Shown in pieces: positions 11,290 to 21,625 of a DNA stretch of 64,000 bases (position 1 is its first letter; each line of letters begins with the position of its first letter). The stretch is taken from NCBI GenBank assembly GCA_963576785.1, contig OY756148.1:930001-994000 (forward strand). Reading direction: 5' to 3'. The stretch comes from Chlorophyllum brunneum. Lineage: Eukaryota; Basidiomycota; Agaricomycetes; Agaricales; Agaricaceae. A program made the translations under genes and the position numbers. The notes below the pieces were generated by a model. That model worked only from the letters and a program-made list of their open reading frames with translations. It was not told the DNA's origin and did not search any database.

Positions 11290-12111
11290 CCCGTCTACGG
11301 AGCCCCTTGAGGGGTCTCTTACTACCAGCCTTAGCCAATGGCGATGTGGAATCAACTTGAGCTGGAACCTGGCTATTTTTCTTGTACCAGGCCAACCGAT
11401 GTAGGATTTAGTCCTCTCGAGCCAGGTGAGCATTCTCTGATAACCAGCGGCTTTTTTCAGCATGCCCCGGTACATCACCTGCTACAGCCCACAACTTCAC
11501 CCAGGCACTGCCCTGGAGTTGCTTCCCATTCCTTAGCAGCCGGTTCGGTATGCCTTACGGCCCGGATCCCTGTGCTTAACTGTCTGAGATCTACACCTTG
11601 CAGACACCACTACCAGATTGGTCCTGAGGTTATTTTAAGCCAACTTAGTCAGTATCCTCAATCTGGAGATTGGGTTATGTCTACTAACTACCAGAACTAT
11701 GCCAAAGCGGACCAGGAGGGGTATCCTATCTTGGCAGCTTTTTTTAGCACACCCCGAGTCGGACTGTTATCACGACATTCCCCTTCTTATAATGCCCTAT
11801 CTCCAGCAGTGGCTTAGGTAATCTTCCCAAGTTAGGCCCCGGTATTAGGGCACCACCTTTGGCCAATATTGGACTTGGGCAATGCATACAGCTGGATCAC
11901 ACCATGACAGTGTGATGTCACTATGTGACTTGCTATGTGGCTGGGTGTGACAACTCCCACGCTAGCCTGTGATAGCACCAAATAATGCCAAACAGGACCA
12001 CACAACCTAATCCAGTGTCACCCAGGAATATTGCTAAGCAACCACACCTTGTGCACTGGTACTTCCTACGGTTGAGAATAAATCCCTCTCCACAGGTTTC
12101 AAACCCAGAAC
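11290..12111 (-). mobile_element. Module S, head-truncated
   Basis: Module S in minus orientation fused to A1. Its 3' end (11,290) has the usual CCCCTCAAGGGG hairpin. Its 5' end stops inside the head just upstream of the B box (GGTTTGAAACC, about 12,095-12,105), so the A box is gone. It is followed directly by the right target duplication CTGTTCTTAATCCACT (12,112-12,127). This shows that the module end is the 5' end of the integrated unit. Confidence 0.8.
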
Positions 12112-14532
12112 CTGTTCTTAATCCACTGCCAAGTCTTCTGGCTAGGGAGTGGGTCCATTTCTTAGCCTTAGAGCTGATGGATGCCCTGAGCACTTGCTCG
12201 GGTGTGTCCACCCCAGGGCCGGACCACGTAATGTGGACCCACCTCAAAGAGATCACCGAGGACCCCAATATTCTTCGGCTATTCATCGGGATAGCTAATG
12301 CCTGCATGTGTGTGGGTCATGGGCCATCCCATTTCAAGGAGAGCTTGTCGGTTATTATACCAAAGCCAGGCAAGCTATCCTACTCAACGCCCAAGGCATT
12401 CAGGCCCATTGTGCTCCTGAACACCTTTGGTAAACTTATTGAGAAGATGATCTCGAATCACCTCCAGTTTGACTCTGTCAAACATGGAGTTTTTCATCCA
12501 AATCAGCTCAGTGGCATCTATCAGAGGTCCACTGATGATGCTGGAATGCTCCTAACCCATATCGTTTGCGCAGGGTAGGCCAAGGGCCTCAAGACTAGTG
12601 TTGTTGCTTTTGACATTGCTCAGTTTTTTCCTTTGCTCAACCACTCTATGTTGTTGGCAATTCTATGGATGCAAGGATTCGACCCCTGTGTGGGTAGATT
12701 CTTTGCCTCTTATTTAGTTGGCCACTCTACGCAGTATGCGTGGGGAGACCATAAGTCTGACCTCAGACAGGCAGATGTTGGGGTAGGTCAGGGCTCATCA
12801 CTCTCTCCTGTCCTCTCTGGCCTCTATCTCGCCCCCTTCATGAAACTCTATGATAGGGAGGCAATCACACTTGGGAGTACCCTTCTCTCATATGTCGATG
12901 ATGGCCTTGCCATTGCCCAGGCAAAAACCTGGGAACCTAATCTGGTATGCCTTAAGCAGGCATACCAGATTATATATTGCCTGACTACCTTGTTTGGACT
13001 TGCTGTCAAGCACAACAAGTCTGAAGTTTTTCATTTCTCCCGTAAGCGGGGAGATGACAACCCACTGCTGGATTTGGGGTATGCTCCCCATACTGGCAAT
13101 ACTCCGTTACGCCCTAAGACCCACTGGAGGTACTTGGGTTTTTTCTTCGATCACGCTCTTACCTTTAAGGAGCACGTTCGACATTATGCTACTAAGTCTC
13201 TGTCCATGGTCAAGGCCATGGGCACACTTGGTAACTCTTCACGGGGCCTCCTTCCTGTTCAGAAGAGGACTCTTTATCGCTCGTGCATGGTTTCTATTGC
13301 TACGTATGGGTTTCGACTCTGGTTTTATGAAGGTGCCCGTAACAAGACCCTTCTGAAACAACTTAACACTATGCAGCATAGAGCTGCATTGTGGATCACT
13401 GGTGCATTTCGCACCAGCCCTACCGGAGGAGCTGAGGCCTTGGCTGGCCTCATCCCTATCCACCTCCATCTCAAGAAACTGGCTACCTGTGCCATCCACA
13501 GGGTTGCCACACTTTCTGAGAACCACCCTGTTCACTCCGTTATAGGGCGTCAGTACATAGGGGACTGTGTTCCGCACCCCAGATTGATCGCTCTCATAAC
13601 TCCTGCTCAGGCAGTCAAGGTCAAAGGGCTGGTCACAGAGGCAAACTCTCATTTGCCAGAATTAATGGAGACATTCGAGCTGTTTGCGCTCGAAGCGTCA
13701 CCAGGTTCTCGTCTCCTAGGCCGCGTAGCAGTCCAGGTGACTTTTAAGACATATGACGCCTTGCTTGATGGAAACCCTGTGGGTTGTCAGGTGGATTTGC
13801 TCAATAATACCCTTCATGGGTATCGTGAGGATAGACAGGTTATCTACGCAGTGATGGATGCAAGTCTACCGCTGATTGGGGACTTCCAGGCAGTGTCTGC
13901 TGCCCACGTTTATAGGGGGACATGTTTGCTTCATGCAATGCATCACCCAGCTGGCAAGGTTACAGCCCCAGATGCTGAGCTTTTCACCATTTGTATGGCT
14001 TTGGGAATTGCTGCGGCAGTTTCTGAGGCTGTGCACATTGCGGTCTTTACAGACTCAATTGGTTCTGCCAAGTGAGCTCTTGACCCGTCCATATATTCTG
14101 GCCAGGAACATTCCCTGGCTGTGTGTCGTCTTCTGTTGGAATGGTTCAGGGATTGTCCTGACCATTCCCTCACTTTCTGGTCCATTCCATCTTTGGCAAA
14201 ATGGTCCATTCATCAGGAGGTGCATTTATTTGCCACCGACCTTTGAGTCGCCGCTGGACATTGTCCAGCAACGTCTATTGATTCATGGCATAAACTCAAC
14301 ATAGCAACTATCTAGAAGGCCTGGAAGGTTACCTTCCAGGATGCCTCTTATTGCGGTTCTAACTTAGTGTGGGGCTCCTCTGGAGACCCGCACTCATATT
14401 TTGTGCTCTTGTCCGTTGTACAAGAGACGTTGTGGCTTGCCAGTCTCTATTGACCAGCTAGTATCTTTCCTTAAGTGCAATCCTTCAGCGTTTGCGTTTA
14501 AGTCCAGTGCACCACTTGCGGGAGTTGGATAA
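12112..14532 (+). pseudogene. LINE-C ORF2 RT and RNase H (C1)
   Basis: The RT domain shows KLSYSTPKAFRPI, FDIAQFFP, GVGQGSSLSP and YVDDG (near 12,895). RNase H follows with VMDASLP, DAELF and FTDSIGS. Breaks: TAG near 12,576, TGA at 14,073-14,075 where intact copies have CGA (AKR to AK-stop), TGA near 14,245 and a deletion near 14,366. The segment 12,633-14,075 is otherwise open for 480 codons. Confidence 0.85.
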
Positions 14533-14837
14533 CACGACGTGGCCCCTGCTAGCTCCCCATGTCTTTGGCATGTGTAGGAGTTAATTGCGAACTGATGCAT
14601 ACTCTCCTTAGGGAGGGGAGACTAGGGGTCGCTCATCATTCTGGTCTAGGATTCATGCATTTGTGCACATTTCCAAGACCGTTCACCCAGACCACCTGTC
14701 AGCGGTCTAGTTTGGCCAGGGGAGAGCCTATCTTCATATACTACCCTCTTTGTAGCCTACATGTCATAGTAGATACAGGTGGACTGTGATCGCGCACCAT
14801 CTTAAACATGATGATTTAAAAAAAAAAAAAAAAAAAA
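12112..14837 (+). mobile_element. LINE-C copy C1, right part
   Basis: The continuation of C1 after the S-A1 insertion: the ORF2 RT, RNase H, 3' UTR and poly(A) at 14,818-14,837. A deletion of about 190 bp near 14,366 removes part of the C-terminal region. It is followed at 14,838 by a minus-strand LINE-C fragment. Confidence 0.85.
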
Positions 14838-14946
14838 CAGGGTGGTTCTCAGAAAGTGTGGCAACCCTGTGGACAGCATGGGTAGCCAGTTTCTTGAGAT
14901 GGAGGTGGATAGGGATGAGGCCAGCTAAGGCCTCAGCTCCTCTGGT
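14838..14946 (-). mobile_element. LINE-C scrap fused to module E
   Basis: 109 bp of minus-strand LINE-C from the C-terminal part of the RT domain. On the right it stops at CTCCTCTGGT and meets module E, whose end resembles that of module S (CAGAGTCCCTTG compared with CGGAGCCCCTTG). It is therefore an E-LINE-C junction. On the left it is cut by the poly(A) end of C1. Confidence 0.65.
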
Positions 14947-15449
14947 CCCTTACACAGAGTCCCTTGTAGGCAAACTCCTAGCAGCCCAGAGATGGGGGTC
15001 TTGAGACGATATGTGCCCATAGAATGCCCAGCATGTTCCCAGGCCCCCATATTGGTGTCGCATCTGGCCATGTTGCGGGGACTTTGCTCCTCCCTCCTAA
15101 GAGGTAAAGCCTTTAGCTTGGGCGAACACCCTACTACTGAGAGAGCGCGGTATCCCTGAGGACTGGCCTGCTGTTCGCTTGAGGCATCCTTCCTATATGG
15201 TGCATGGATGGGATCTCACCGCTTGACTGTGCACATCGCCACCCCAAATCCAGACTACTTACATGGTATCAACTTAAACAAGTATACTCTGTTGTTGGCA
15301 GAGACCCATCGACGGAGGATCTAGACCTCTCGAGCCGGGCCGCTCCTTCTTGGTAACCGGGTGGCTTTTTTCAGCATGCTCCCAGTAAATGGCCTGCTAC
15401 AGTCCACTAGTTGGGTAGGCAGAGGCCACAAAGGCATACTTCCAAGGCA
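14947..15449 (-). repeat. Module E copy 1, part 1
   Basis: A repeat distantly related to the body of module S, read in the same direction as the LINE-C it is attached to (minus). On the plus strand it shows ACCTCTCGAGCCGGG, then GTGGCTTTTTTCAGCATGCTCCC near 15,361-15,383, as in S. It is split by the S-LINE-A insertion at 15,450-17,192 and continues at 17,193. I see no coding capacity and no tRNA-like head. Confidence 0.6.
15436..15449. repeat. Target-site duplication of S-LINE-A unit (left)
   Basis: ATACTTCCAAGGCA at 15,436-15,449; the partner follows the poly(A) at 17,192/17,193-17,205 (its first A is shared with the tail). Removing 15,450-17,192 rejoins module E so that it matches the second E copy near 19,620-19,650. 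Confidence 0.9.
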
Positions 15450-16336
15450 TATCGGCCTAATGGTCAAGTGGTTTGGGTGTAGGCTTAATTCCTACTAGGC
15501 TGCTTGGCTAGAAGGTCCTGGGTTCAAAACCTGGGAGGGGGATTTATTCTCAACCGTGGGAAGTACCAGTATGCAAGGTGTGGTTGCTTAGCAATATTCC
15601 CGGGTGACACCGGATTAGGTTGTGTGGTCCTGTTTGGCATTATTTGGTGCTATCACAGGCTAGCGTGGGAGTTGTCACACCCAGCCACATAGCAAGTCAC
15701 ATAGTGACATCACACTGTCACGGTGTGATCCAGCTGTATGCATTGCCCAAGTCCAATATTGGCCAAAGGTGGTGCCCTAATACTGGGGCCTAACTTGGGA
15801 GGATTACCTAAGCCACTGCTGGAGATAGGGCATTATAAGAAGGGGAATGTTGTGATAACAGTCCGACTCGGGGCATGCTGAAAAAAGCTGCCGAGATAGG
15901 ATACCTCTCCTGGTCCGCTTTGGCATAGTTCTGGTAGTTAGTAGACATAACCCAATCTCCAGATTGAGGATGCTGACTAAGTTGGCTTAAAATAACCTCA
16001 GGACCAATCTGGTAGTGGTGTCTGCAAGGTGTAGATCTCAGACAGTTAAGCACAGGGATCCAGGCCATAAGACATACCGAACCGGCTGCTGAGGAATGGG
16101 AAGCAACTCCGGGGTAGTGCCTGGGTGAAGTTGTGGGCCATAGCAGGTGATGTACCGGGGTGTGCTGAAAAAAGCTGCCGGTTATCAGAGAATGCTCACC
16201 TGGCTCAAAAGGACTAAATCCTACATCGGTTGGCCTGGTACAGGAAAAATAGCCAGGTTCCAGCTCAAGTTGATTCCACGTCGCCATTGGCTAAAGCTGG
16301 TGGTAAGAGACCCCCTCAAGGGGCTCCGTAGATGGG
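15450..16336 (+). mobile_element. Module S, complete copy
   Basis: The best-defined module S, about 887 nt. It starts with TATCGGCCTAATGG directly after a target duplication and ends with the hairpin terminus GGGGCTCCGTAGATGGG. The head has A box TGGTCAAGTGG (15,461-15,471) and B box GGTTCAAAACC (15,521-15,531). The body carries GCATGCTGAAAAAAGC-like motifs near 15,874 and 16,160. There is no TTTT on the sense strand. The antisense strand has a 159-codon open frame (15,808-16,287) that I do not consider a gene. Confidence 0.85.
15461..15531 (+). promoter_or_regulatory. tRNA-like Pol III promoter (A and B boxes) of module S
   Basis: TGGTCAAGTGG and GGTTCAAAACC, 60 nt start to start, within 85 nt of the module 5' end. 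Spacing is long for a tRNA but possible for a type with a long variable arm. The match is by eye, and transcription is inference. Confidence 0.55.
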
Positions 16337-16658
16337 TAAGCCCCTCCAGCCCACTTACCTCCATGGAGGTTCGTGGCTGCCTTCTGCCACAGCAGAGTCC
16401 AACTCGCTGTCCACCTGCATGTGTAGGGTTATACTCAACCATACGCCTATCAGGGCCTATAGGTCTCGATTCTTCCAGGACAAACCATTCTAGTGTCCAT
16501 GCGGGGCTCCTTTCGAGTCTCGTGTGCATATTCTTACCAACTGTAGTTGGTTTGACACCTCTAGGGGGTACCCTGCCACGCCGGATGCCCTCGTCAAGTT
16601 CTTGAAAGCAAACCCTCAGGCATTCGCTTTCCCATCCGTTCCTCAGGGAATTGGATAA
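16337..16658 (+). pseudogene. LINE-A ORF2 last about 105 codons
   Basis: Encodes the C-terminal end of LINE-A ORF2 with the Cys/His motif near 16,497-16,545 and the terminal GIG-stop (16,656-16,658). A TAG near 16,490 replaces the TGG of FWCPC. There is no start codon and no catalytic residue. It is carried passively as part of the LINE 3' end. Confidence 0.75.
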
Positions 16659-17192
16659 CTGGCTTAGGGTAGGTGGGTTATTGTCCAGCGTCAGAGAACT
16701 CTGGCGAAAGTCTGGTGAAGACCATCGGAGTTTTATGAATGGAGTTGTCCCCTTTGGCGACTAGGTGTGGTAAAGACGCCAATAGCCACACAAATGGTGT
16801 GGCCGATTACTCTGGCAAGGGTGACCGTGGCCGGGGGGTCGACTCTCAGTAAGAAGAACTCTGGGGGCTAGTAACCAGACCAGTAACTGGGGTGTTTCCA
16901 CTGCTGGGCATTTACAGTAAATTAACACCTACTGACTGGGCCTGGTTTTCGGACTGGGTCACTGGTTGGGGGACCTCCCTGCCCACTCACCTCTTCTGGC
17001 ATCCACTCGGGAGTAGGATGCAATTCCTCCTACTATTGGTCCTGGGCAACGGTACTTTTGCTTGGTAGGGCGTAATTACCACTTTCTCCATAGATACCCA
17101 CTAGTCTACTCTTTTGTATTCCGGCCGTGGGCTGTGTTTGAGCGCCACATAATAAATCGGCCTTAGGCCATGATTCAAAAAAAAAAAAAAAA
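16337..17192 (+). mobile_element. 5'-truncated LINE-A fused to module S
   Basis: The 3' about 840 bp of LINE-A with AATAAA (17,149-17,154), the terminal hairpin and poly(A) (about 17,177-17,192). It begins with TAAGCCCCTCC inside the ORF2 C-terminus. Together with module S it forms a 1.74-kb unit bounded by a perfect target duplication in module E. This is the clearest proof in the window that S plus LINE moves as one insertion. Confidence 0.9.
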
Positions 17193-17417
17193 TACTTCCA
17201 AGGCACAATCCCTGGACTAGCTTCCCGTTCCCCCACAGCCACTTTTGCAATGCCCTACCCCCAGAGGAGGTGACTTGTCTTTGGATGCGGATCCGTGTAC
17301 TAATACTGGTAGGGATCTCCGTCTTGCAGGGGGCACTACTAGGGTGGTGTTCACATTGGATCACATAAGCAACCCGCGGAATGGGTTACTAAGCAATCCA
17401 CGGAACAAGCGCCAATC
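17193..17417 (-). repeat. Module E copy 1, part 2
   Basis: Continuation of module E after the S-LINE-A insertion, homologous to 19,638-19,846. It is cut at GCCAATC (17,417) by the poly(T) of a minus-strand LINE-C. Confidence 0.6.
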
Positions 17418-19129
17418 TTTTTTTTTTTTTTTTAAATCAACATGTTTAAGGTGGTGAGGATTGCGCTTAAGGAAACCTACCAGCTGGTCAATAGAGACCG
17501 GCAGGCCACAACATCTCTTGTACAAAGGACAAGAGCACAAGATATGAGTGCGGGTCTCCAAAGGAGCCCCATACTTGCAGCCAATAGGCTCTAAAGGATG
17601 GAACTGGTAGCGATACTCTCCAGTCGGTGCATGCCCGAGAATGGCATGGTTCGCCCTCGTTGCAACAGACTGAGAGGGAAAGGAAGGAAGCCAAGAACTC
17701 CCATGGAGGTATGTTGGCTGTAACAGTTTGTTCTTACTGTCCTTGAGAGCAAGGAAGTTAGAACCGCAATAAGAGGAGTCCTGGAAAGTGACTTTCCAGG
17801 CCTTCTGAACAGTTGCTACACTGAGTTTGCACAGCAAATCAATAGACATCACTGGATGGCGTCCAGCGGCAACTTGGAGATCGGTGGCAAATATATGCAC
17901 ACCATGATGAATGGACCATTTTGCCGATGACGGAACGGACCAGAAAGTGAGGGAGCGGTTAGGACAATCCCTGAACCACTCCAACAAGAGACGACACACA
18001 GCCAGGGAATGTCCCTGGCCAGAATGTACGGACAGGTCAAGAGCTCGTTTGGCCGAACCAATCGAGTCCATAAAGACCGCGATATGTACCACCTCAGAGA
18101 CTGCTGCAGCAGTTCCCAAAGCCATACGAATGGCAAAAAGTTCAGCATCTGGGGCTGTAACCTTGCCAGCTGGATGACACATTGCACGAAGCAAATGTGT
18201 CCCCCTATAAACATGGGCAGCAGAAACGGCCTGGAAGTCCCCAACCAGTGGCAGACTTGCGTCCATCGCTGCATAGACAACCTGTCTATCCTCATGATAC
18301 CCACGAAGGGTATCGTTGAGCAAATCCACCTGACAACCCGTGGCGTTTCCACCAAGCGAGGCATCATACATTTTGTAAGTCACCTGAGCTGCGTAGTGGT
18401 CCAGGAGACGAGAACCTGGCGACGCTTCGAGCGCAAACGGCTTGAACGTCTCCGTTAAGTCTGGCAAACGAGAGTTTGCCTCTGTGACTGGCCCCTTGAC
18501 CTTGACCGCCTGAGTGGGGGTCATGAGAGCAATCGATCTGGGGTGTGGAGCACATCCCCTAATGTACTGACACCCCATAATGGAGCAAACAGGGTGATAC
18601 TCAGAAAGTGTGGCAACCCTGTGGATGGCATGGGTAGCCAGCTTCTTGAGATGAAGATGGACAGGGATGAGGCCAGCCAAGGCCTCAGCTCTTCCGGTGG
18701 GGCTGGTGCGGAATGCACCAGTGATCCACAATGCAGCCTTTCACTGCATAGTGTTAAGTTGTTTCAGAAGGGCCTTGTTGTGGGCACTTTCATAAAACCA
18801 GAGACAAAACCCATATGTAGCAATAGGAACTATGCACGAGCGATAAAGAGTCCTCTTCTGAGCAGGAAAAAGGCCTTGAGAGGAGTTACCAAGCATGCCC
18901 ATGGCCTTAACCATGGACAGAGACTTGGTAGCATAATGTCAAACGTGCTCTTTGAACATAAGAGTGCAATCGAAGAAAAAACCCAAGTATCTCCAGTGGG
19001 TCTTAGGGTGTAGCGGAGTGTCGCCGGTATGGGGAGCATACCCCAAATCCAGTGGTGGGTTGTTGTCTCCCCGTTTACGGGAGAAATGAAACACTTCGGA
19101 CTTGTTGTGCTTGACAGCAAGCCCAAATG
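17418..19129 (-). mobile_element. 5'-truncated LINE-C fused to module E
   Basis: Poly(T) 17,418-17,433, then the LINE-C 3' end. Most of the 3' UTR (about 270 bp) and the last about 15 codons of ORF2 are deleted near 17,458. ORF2 follows back to the middle of the RT. At 19,129/19,130 the sequence switches to CCCGCGTACGGAGCCCCTTG, the end of module E. This is the second E-LINE-C chimera, with a different LINE breakpoint from that at 14,946/14,947. Confidence 0.75.
17434..19129 (-). pseudogene. LINE-C ORF2 RT (C-terminal) and RNase H
   Basis: The minus strand reads the RT C-terminal part and RNase H. A 456-codon open stretch starts at 18,731. It keeps AAMDASLP, DAELFAI and VFMDSIGS (catalytic D, E, D) and the Cys/His motif CKYGAPLETRTHILC, in which the second Cys is Tyr. 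The true C-terminus is lost through the deletion near 17,458, and the open frame then runs into the tail. A TAG (CAG to TAG) lies just upstream near 18,744. No start codon belongs to this fragment. Confidence 0.75.
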
Positions 19130-20544
19130 CCCGCGTACGGAGCCCCTTGAGGGAATAAAGCTCCTAGAGGCCCAGAGATGGGGGTCTTGAGACGTTGTGT
19201 GCCCATAGAATGCCCAGCATGTTCCCAGGCTCCCATATTAGTGTCGCATCCGGCCATGTTGCGGGGACTTTGCCCCTCCCTCCTAAGAGGTAAAGCCTTT
19301 AGCTTGGGTGAACACCCTACTACTGAGAGAGCGCGGTATCCCTGAGGACTGGCCCGCCGTTTGCTTGAGGCATCCTTCCTATATGGTGCATGAACGGGAT
19401 CTCACCGCTTGACTGCACACGCCACCACCCCAAAACCAGACCTCTCGTATGGTAACAACTCAAATGGGTACACCCTGATCTTCACGGGAACCCACTGACA
19501 GAGGATTTTGACCTCTCGAGCCGGGCCACTCCTTCTCAGTAACCAGGCGGCTTTTTTCAGCGCGCTCCCAGTAAATGGCCCGCTATGGTCCACTAGTTGG
19601 GCAGGCAGAGGCCACGAAGGCGTACCTCCAAGGCGCGACCCCTGGACTAGCTTCCCGTTCCCCCGCAGCCGCTTTCGCTATGCCCTACCCCCAGAGGAGG
19701 TGACTTGTCTTTGGGCACGGATCCGCGTGCTAATACTGGCAGGAATCTCTGTCTCGCAGGGGGCACTACCAGGGTGGTGTTCACATTGGATCACATAAGC
19801 AACCCACGGAATGGGTTACTAAGCAATCCACAGAACAAGTGCCAATCAACCCGAGTTTCCCCAAGTCAACCCGAACCCGCCCGTGCCCTGGAGTTTGGTG
19901 TATCCCTACTAATGACCAGGCGCTACCCCCAGAGGGGTTCCCAAAGGCATGGTGACACTGGTGGGGGGTGGCCTGTCCTTTCAGTTGGCTTGTTATCACT
20001 CCATTCCCCCTATTATCATCCCCTATCCTTTCGGTCCCTTTTGGGTACGACAGGGTGGCTTTTTTCAGCATGCTCCCCACCGACATGCAAGCACAATTGG
20101 GGGTAGGCCTGGATGTCTGTCATCAGCCGGTATAGCCCAGCCTCGAGATACTAGCCAGACTTGACCTGCAGCAGGGGTAAAAACCCACATGCGAACCCTA
20201 TACGGGACTGCAAGCCCATCTCATTGGTAGAAGGGCCGCCACCACTGATGACCCAGCAAGTGCAAGTGAGCGAGGTGGCCAGTATCCCAGCCTTTACCAA
20301 GGGGCTGCCTCGTCGATCTGTGCATATAGGTATCAGTCAGATGAACGGTGGGGATATGCCCACCTTTAATTGCCTTTACCAAGGGCATGCCGCCTATTGA
20401 CTGACTAATGTTGCCACCCAGACCGCCCCCCTACAGCCAGCAAAGGCTCAGAAAAGACACGAGCCCATGAGAGAGAGCCCGAGAAATGAATGGTATGATG
20501 AGGAAAGGGAAGTAGAAAAGTGATAGTAGTGGTAACAAGTCAAG
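19130..20544 (-). repeat. Module E copy 2 (5' boundary uncertain)
   Basis: Module E fused to the LINE-C on its left. Its LINE-proximal end matches the module S terminus (CGGAGCCCCTTGAGGG). On the plus strand the GGCTTTTTTCAGC motif occurs near 19,548 and 20,049. From 19,600 to 19,800 it aligns loosely with the S body. It has runs of four or five A on the plus strand (near 19,436, 20,179 and 20,451), so unlike S it is not free of TTTT on its sense strand. From about 20,161 to 20,544 I recognise nothing and cannot tell module from host DNA. Confidence 0.5.
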
Positions 20545-21322
20545 GAGCGATGCGTATCACCCAGCTGGCAAGGTTACAGCCCCAGATACTGAACTGTTTG
20601 CCATTTATATGGCTTTGGGAACTGCGGCGGTTTCTGAGGCTGTACATATTGCGGTCTTTACAGACTCGATTGGTTCTGCCAAGTGAGCTCTTGACCCATC
20701 CATACATTCTGGCCAGAGACACTCCCTGGCTGTTTGTTGTCTCTTGTTGGAGTGGTTCAGGGATTGTCTTGACCATTCCCTCACTTTCTGGTCCGTTCCG
20801 TCTTCAGCAAAATGGTCCATCCATCAGGATGTGCATGTATTTGCCCCTGACCTTCAGGTTGCCACTGGACACTGTCCAGCGATGTCTATCAATGCGCTGT
20901 GTAAAGTCAATGTAGCAACTGTTCAGAAGGCCTGGAAGGTTACCTTCCAGGACTCCTCTTATCAGGGTTCGAACTTCCTTGTTCTCAAGGATAGCAAGAA
21001 CAAGGTTCTACAGCCAACGTACCTCCATGGAGGTTCTTGGCTTCCTTCTTTTCCCTCTCAGTCCATCGCGACAAGGGCAAACTGTGCCATTCTTGGGCAT
21101 GCACCAACTGGCGAGTACTGCTCCCGGTTCCATCCTCTAGAGCCTATCAGCTACGAGTGTAGGGCTCCTCTTGAGTCCCACACTCATATCTTGTGCTCTT
21201 GTGCTCTGTACAAGAGACATCATGGCCTGCCAGTCTCTATTGACCAGCTGGTAGATTTCCTTGAATGCAATCCCTTAGCATTTGTGTTCAAGTCCAACAC
21301 ACCACTTGTAGGCATTGGATAA
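20545..21322 (+). pseudogene. LINE-C RNase H and C-terminus
   Basis: Reads HPAGKVTAPD-TEL, AVFTDSIGS and the C-terminal ECRAPLESHTHILC region, ending in VGIG-stop at 21,320-21,322. An in-frame TGA at 20,684-20,686 sits at exactly the codon that is TGA in C1 (14,073-14,075) and CGA in better copies. The first catalytic Asp is upstream of the truncation. Confidence 0.8.
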
Positions 21323-21625
21323 GACGGTGTGGCCCCTGCTAGCTTCCTATGTCTTTGGCGTGTGTAGGAGTTAATTGCAAATTGACGCATACTCTCCCTA
21401 GGGAGGGGAGGCTAGGGGTCACTCAGTATTTTGGTCTAGGATTCATGCATTTGTGCATGTCTCTGTGACCATTCACCCAGACTGCCTGTTGGCAGTCTAG
21501 TTCAGCCAGGGGAGAGCCCATCTTCGTATACTACCCTCTTTGTAGCCTACATGTCATAGTAGATACAGATGGACTGCGATCGTACACCACCTTAAACATG
21601 ATAATTTGAAAAAAAAAAAAAAAAA
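20545..21625 (+). mobile_element. 5'-truncated LINE-C
   Basis: LINE-C from the RNase H domain through the 3' UTR to poly(A) 21,609-21,625. The left junction is to module E or unidentified DNA, the right junction to a scrap of LINE-A 3' UTR. No target duplication is visible. The copy is CpG-poor and old. Confidence 0.8.

Noticed and set aside
11400..11470. A 35-nt intron in antisense module S (GTGAGC...TTTTTTCAG)
   Set aside because: Too short for a normal fungal intron, and the donor site is not conserved in module E; only the T6CAG motif is kept.
15451..15536. A functional tRNA gene in the module S head
   Set aside because: The A and B boxes fit, but the arms do not fold into a convincing cloverleaf and the sequence continues without a terminator. 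It is a tRNA-like promoter head, not a tRNA.
20205..20275. A tRNA-like segment in module E (CATCTCATTGGTAGA resembles a D-arm)
   Set aside because: No B box or T-arm follows at the right distance, and the strand is opposite to the module orientation.
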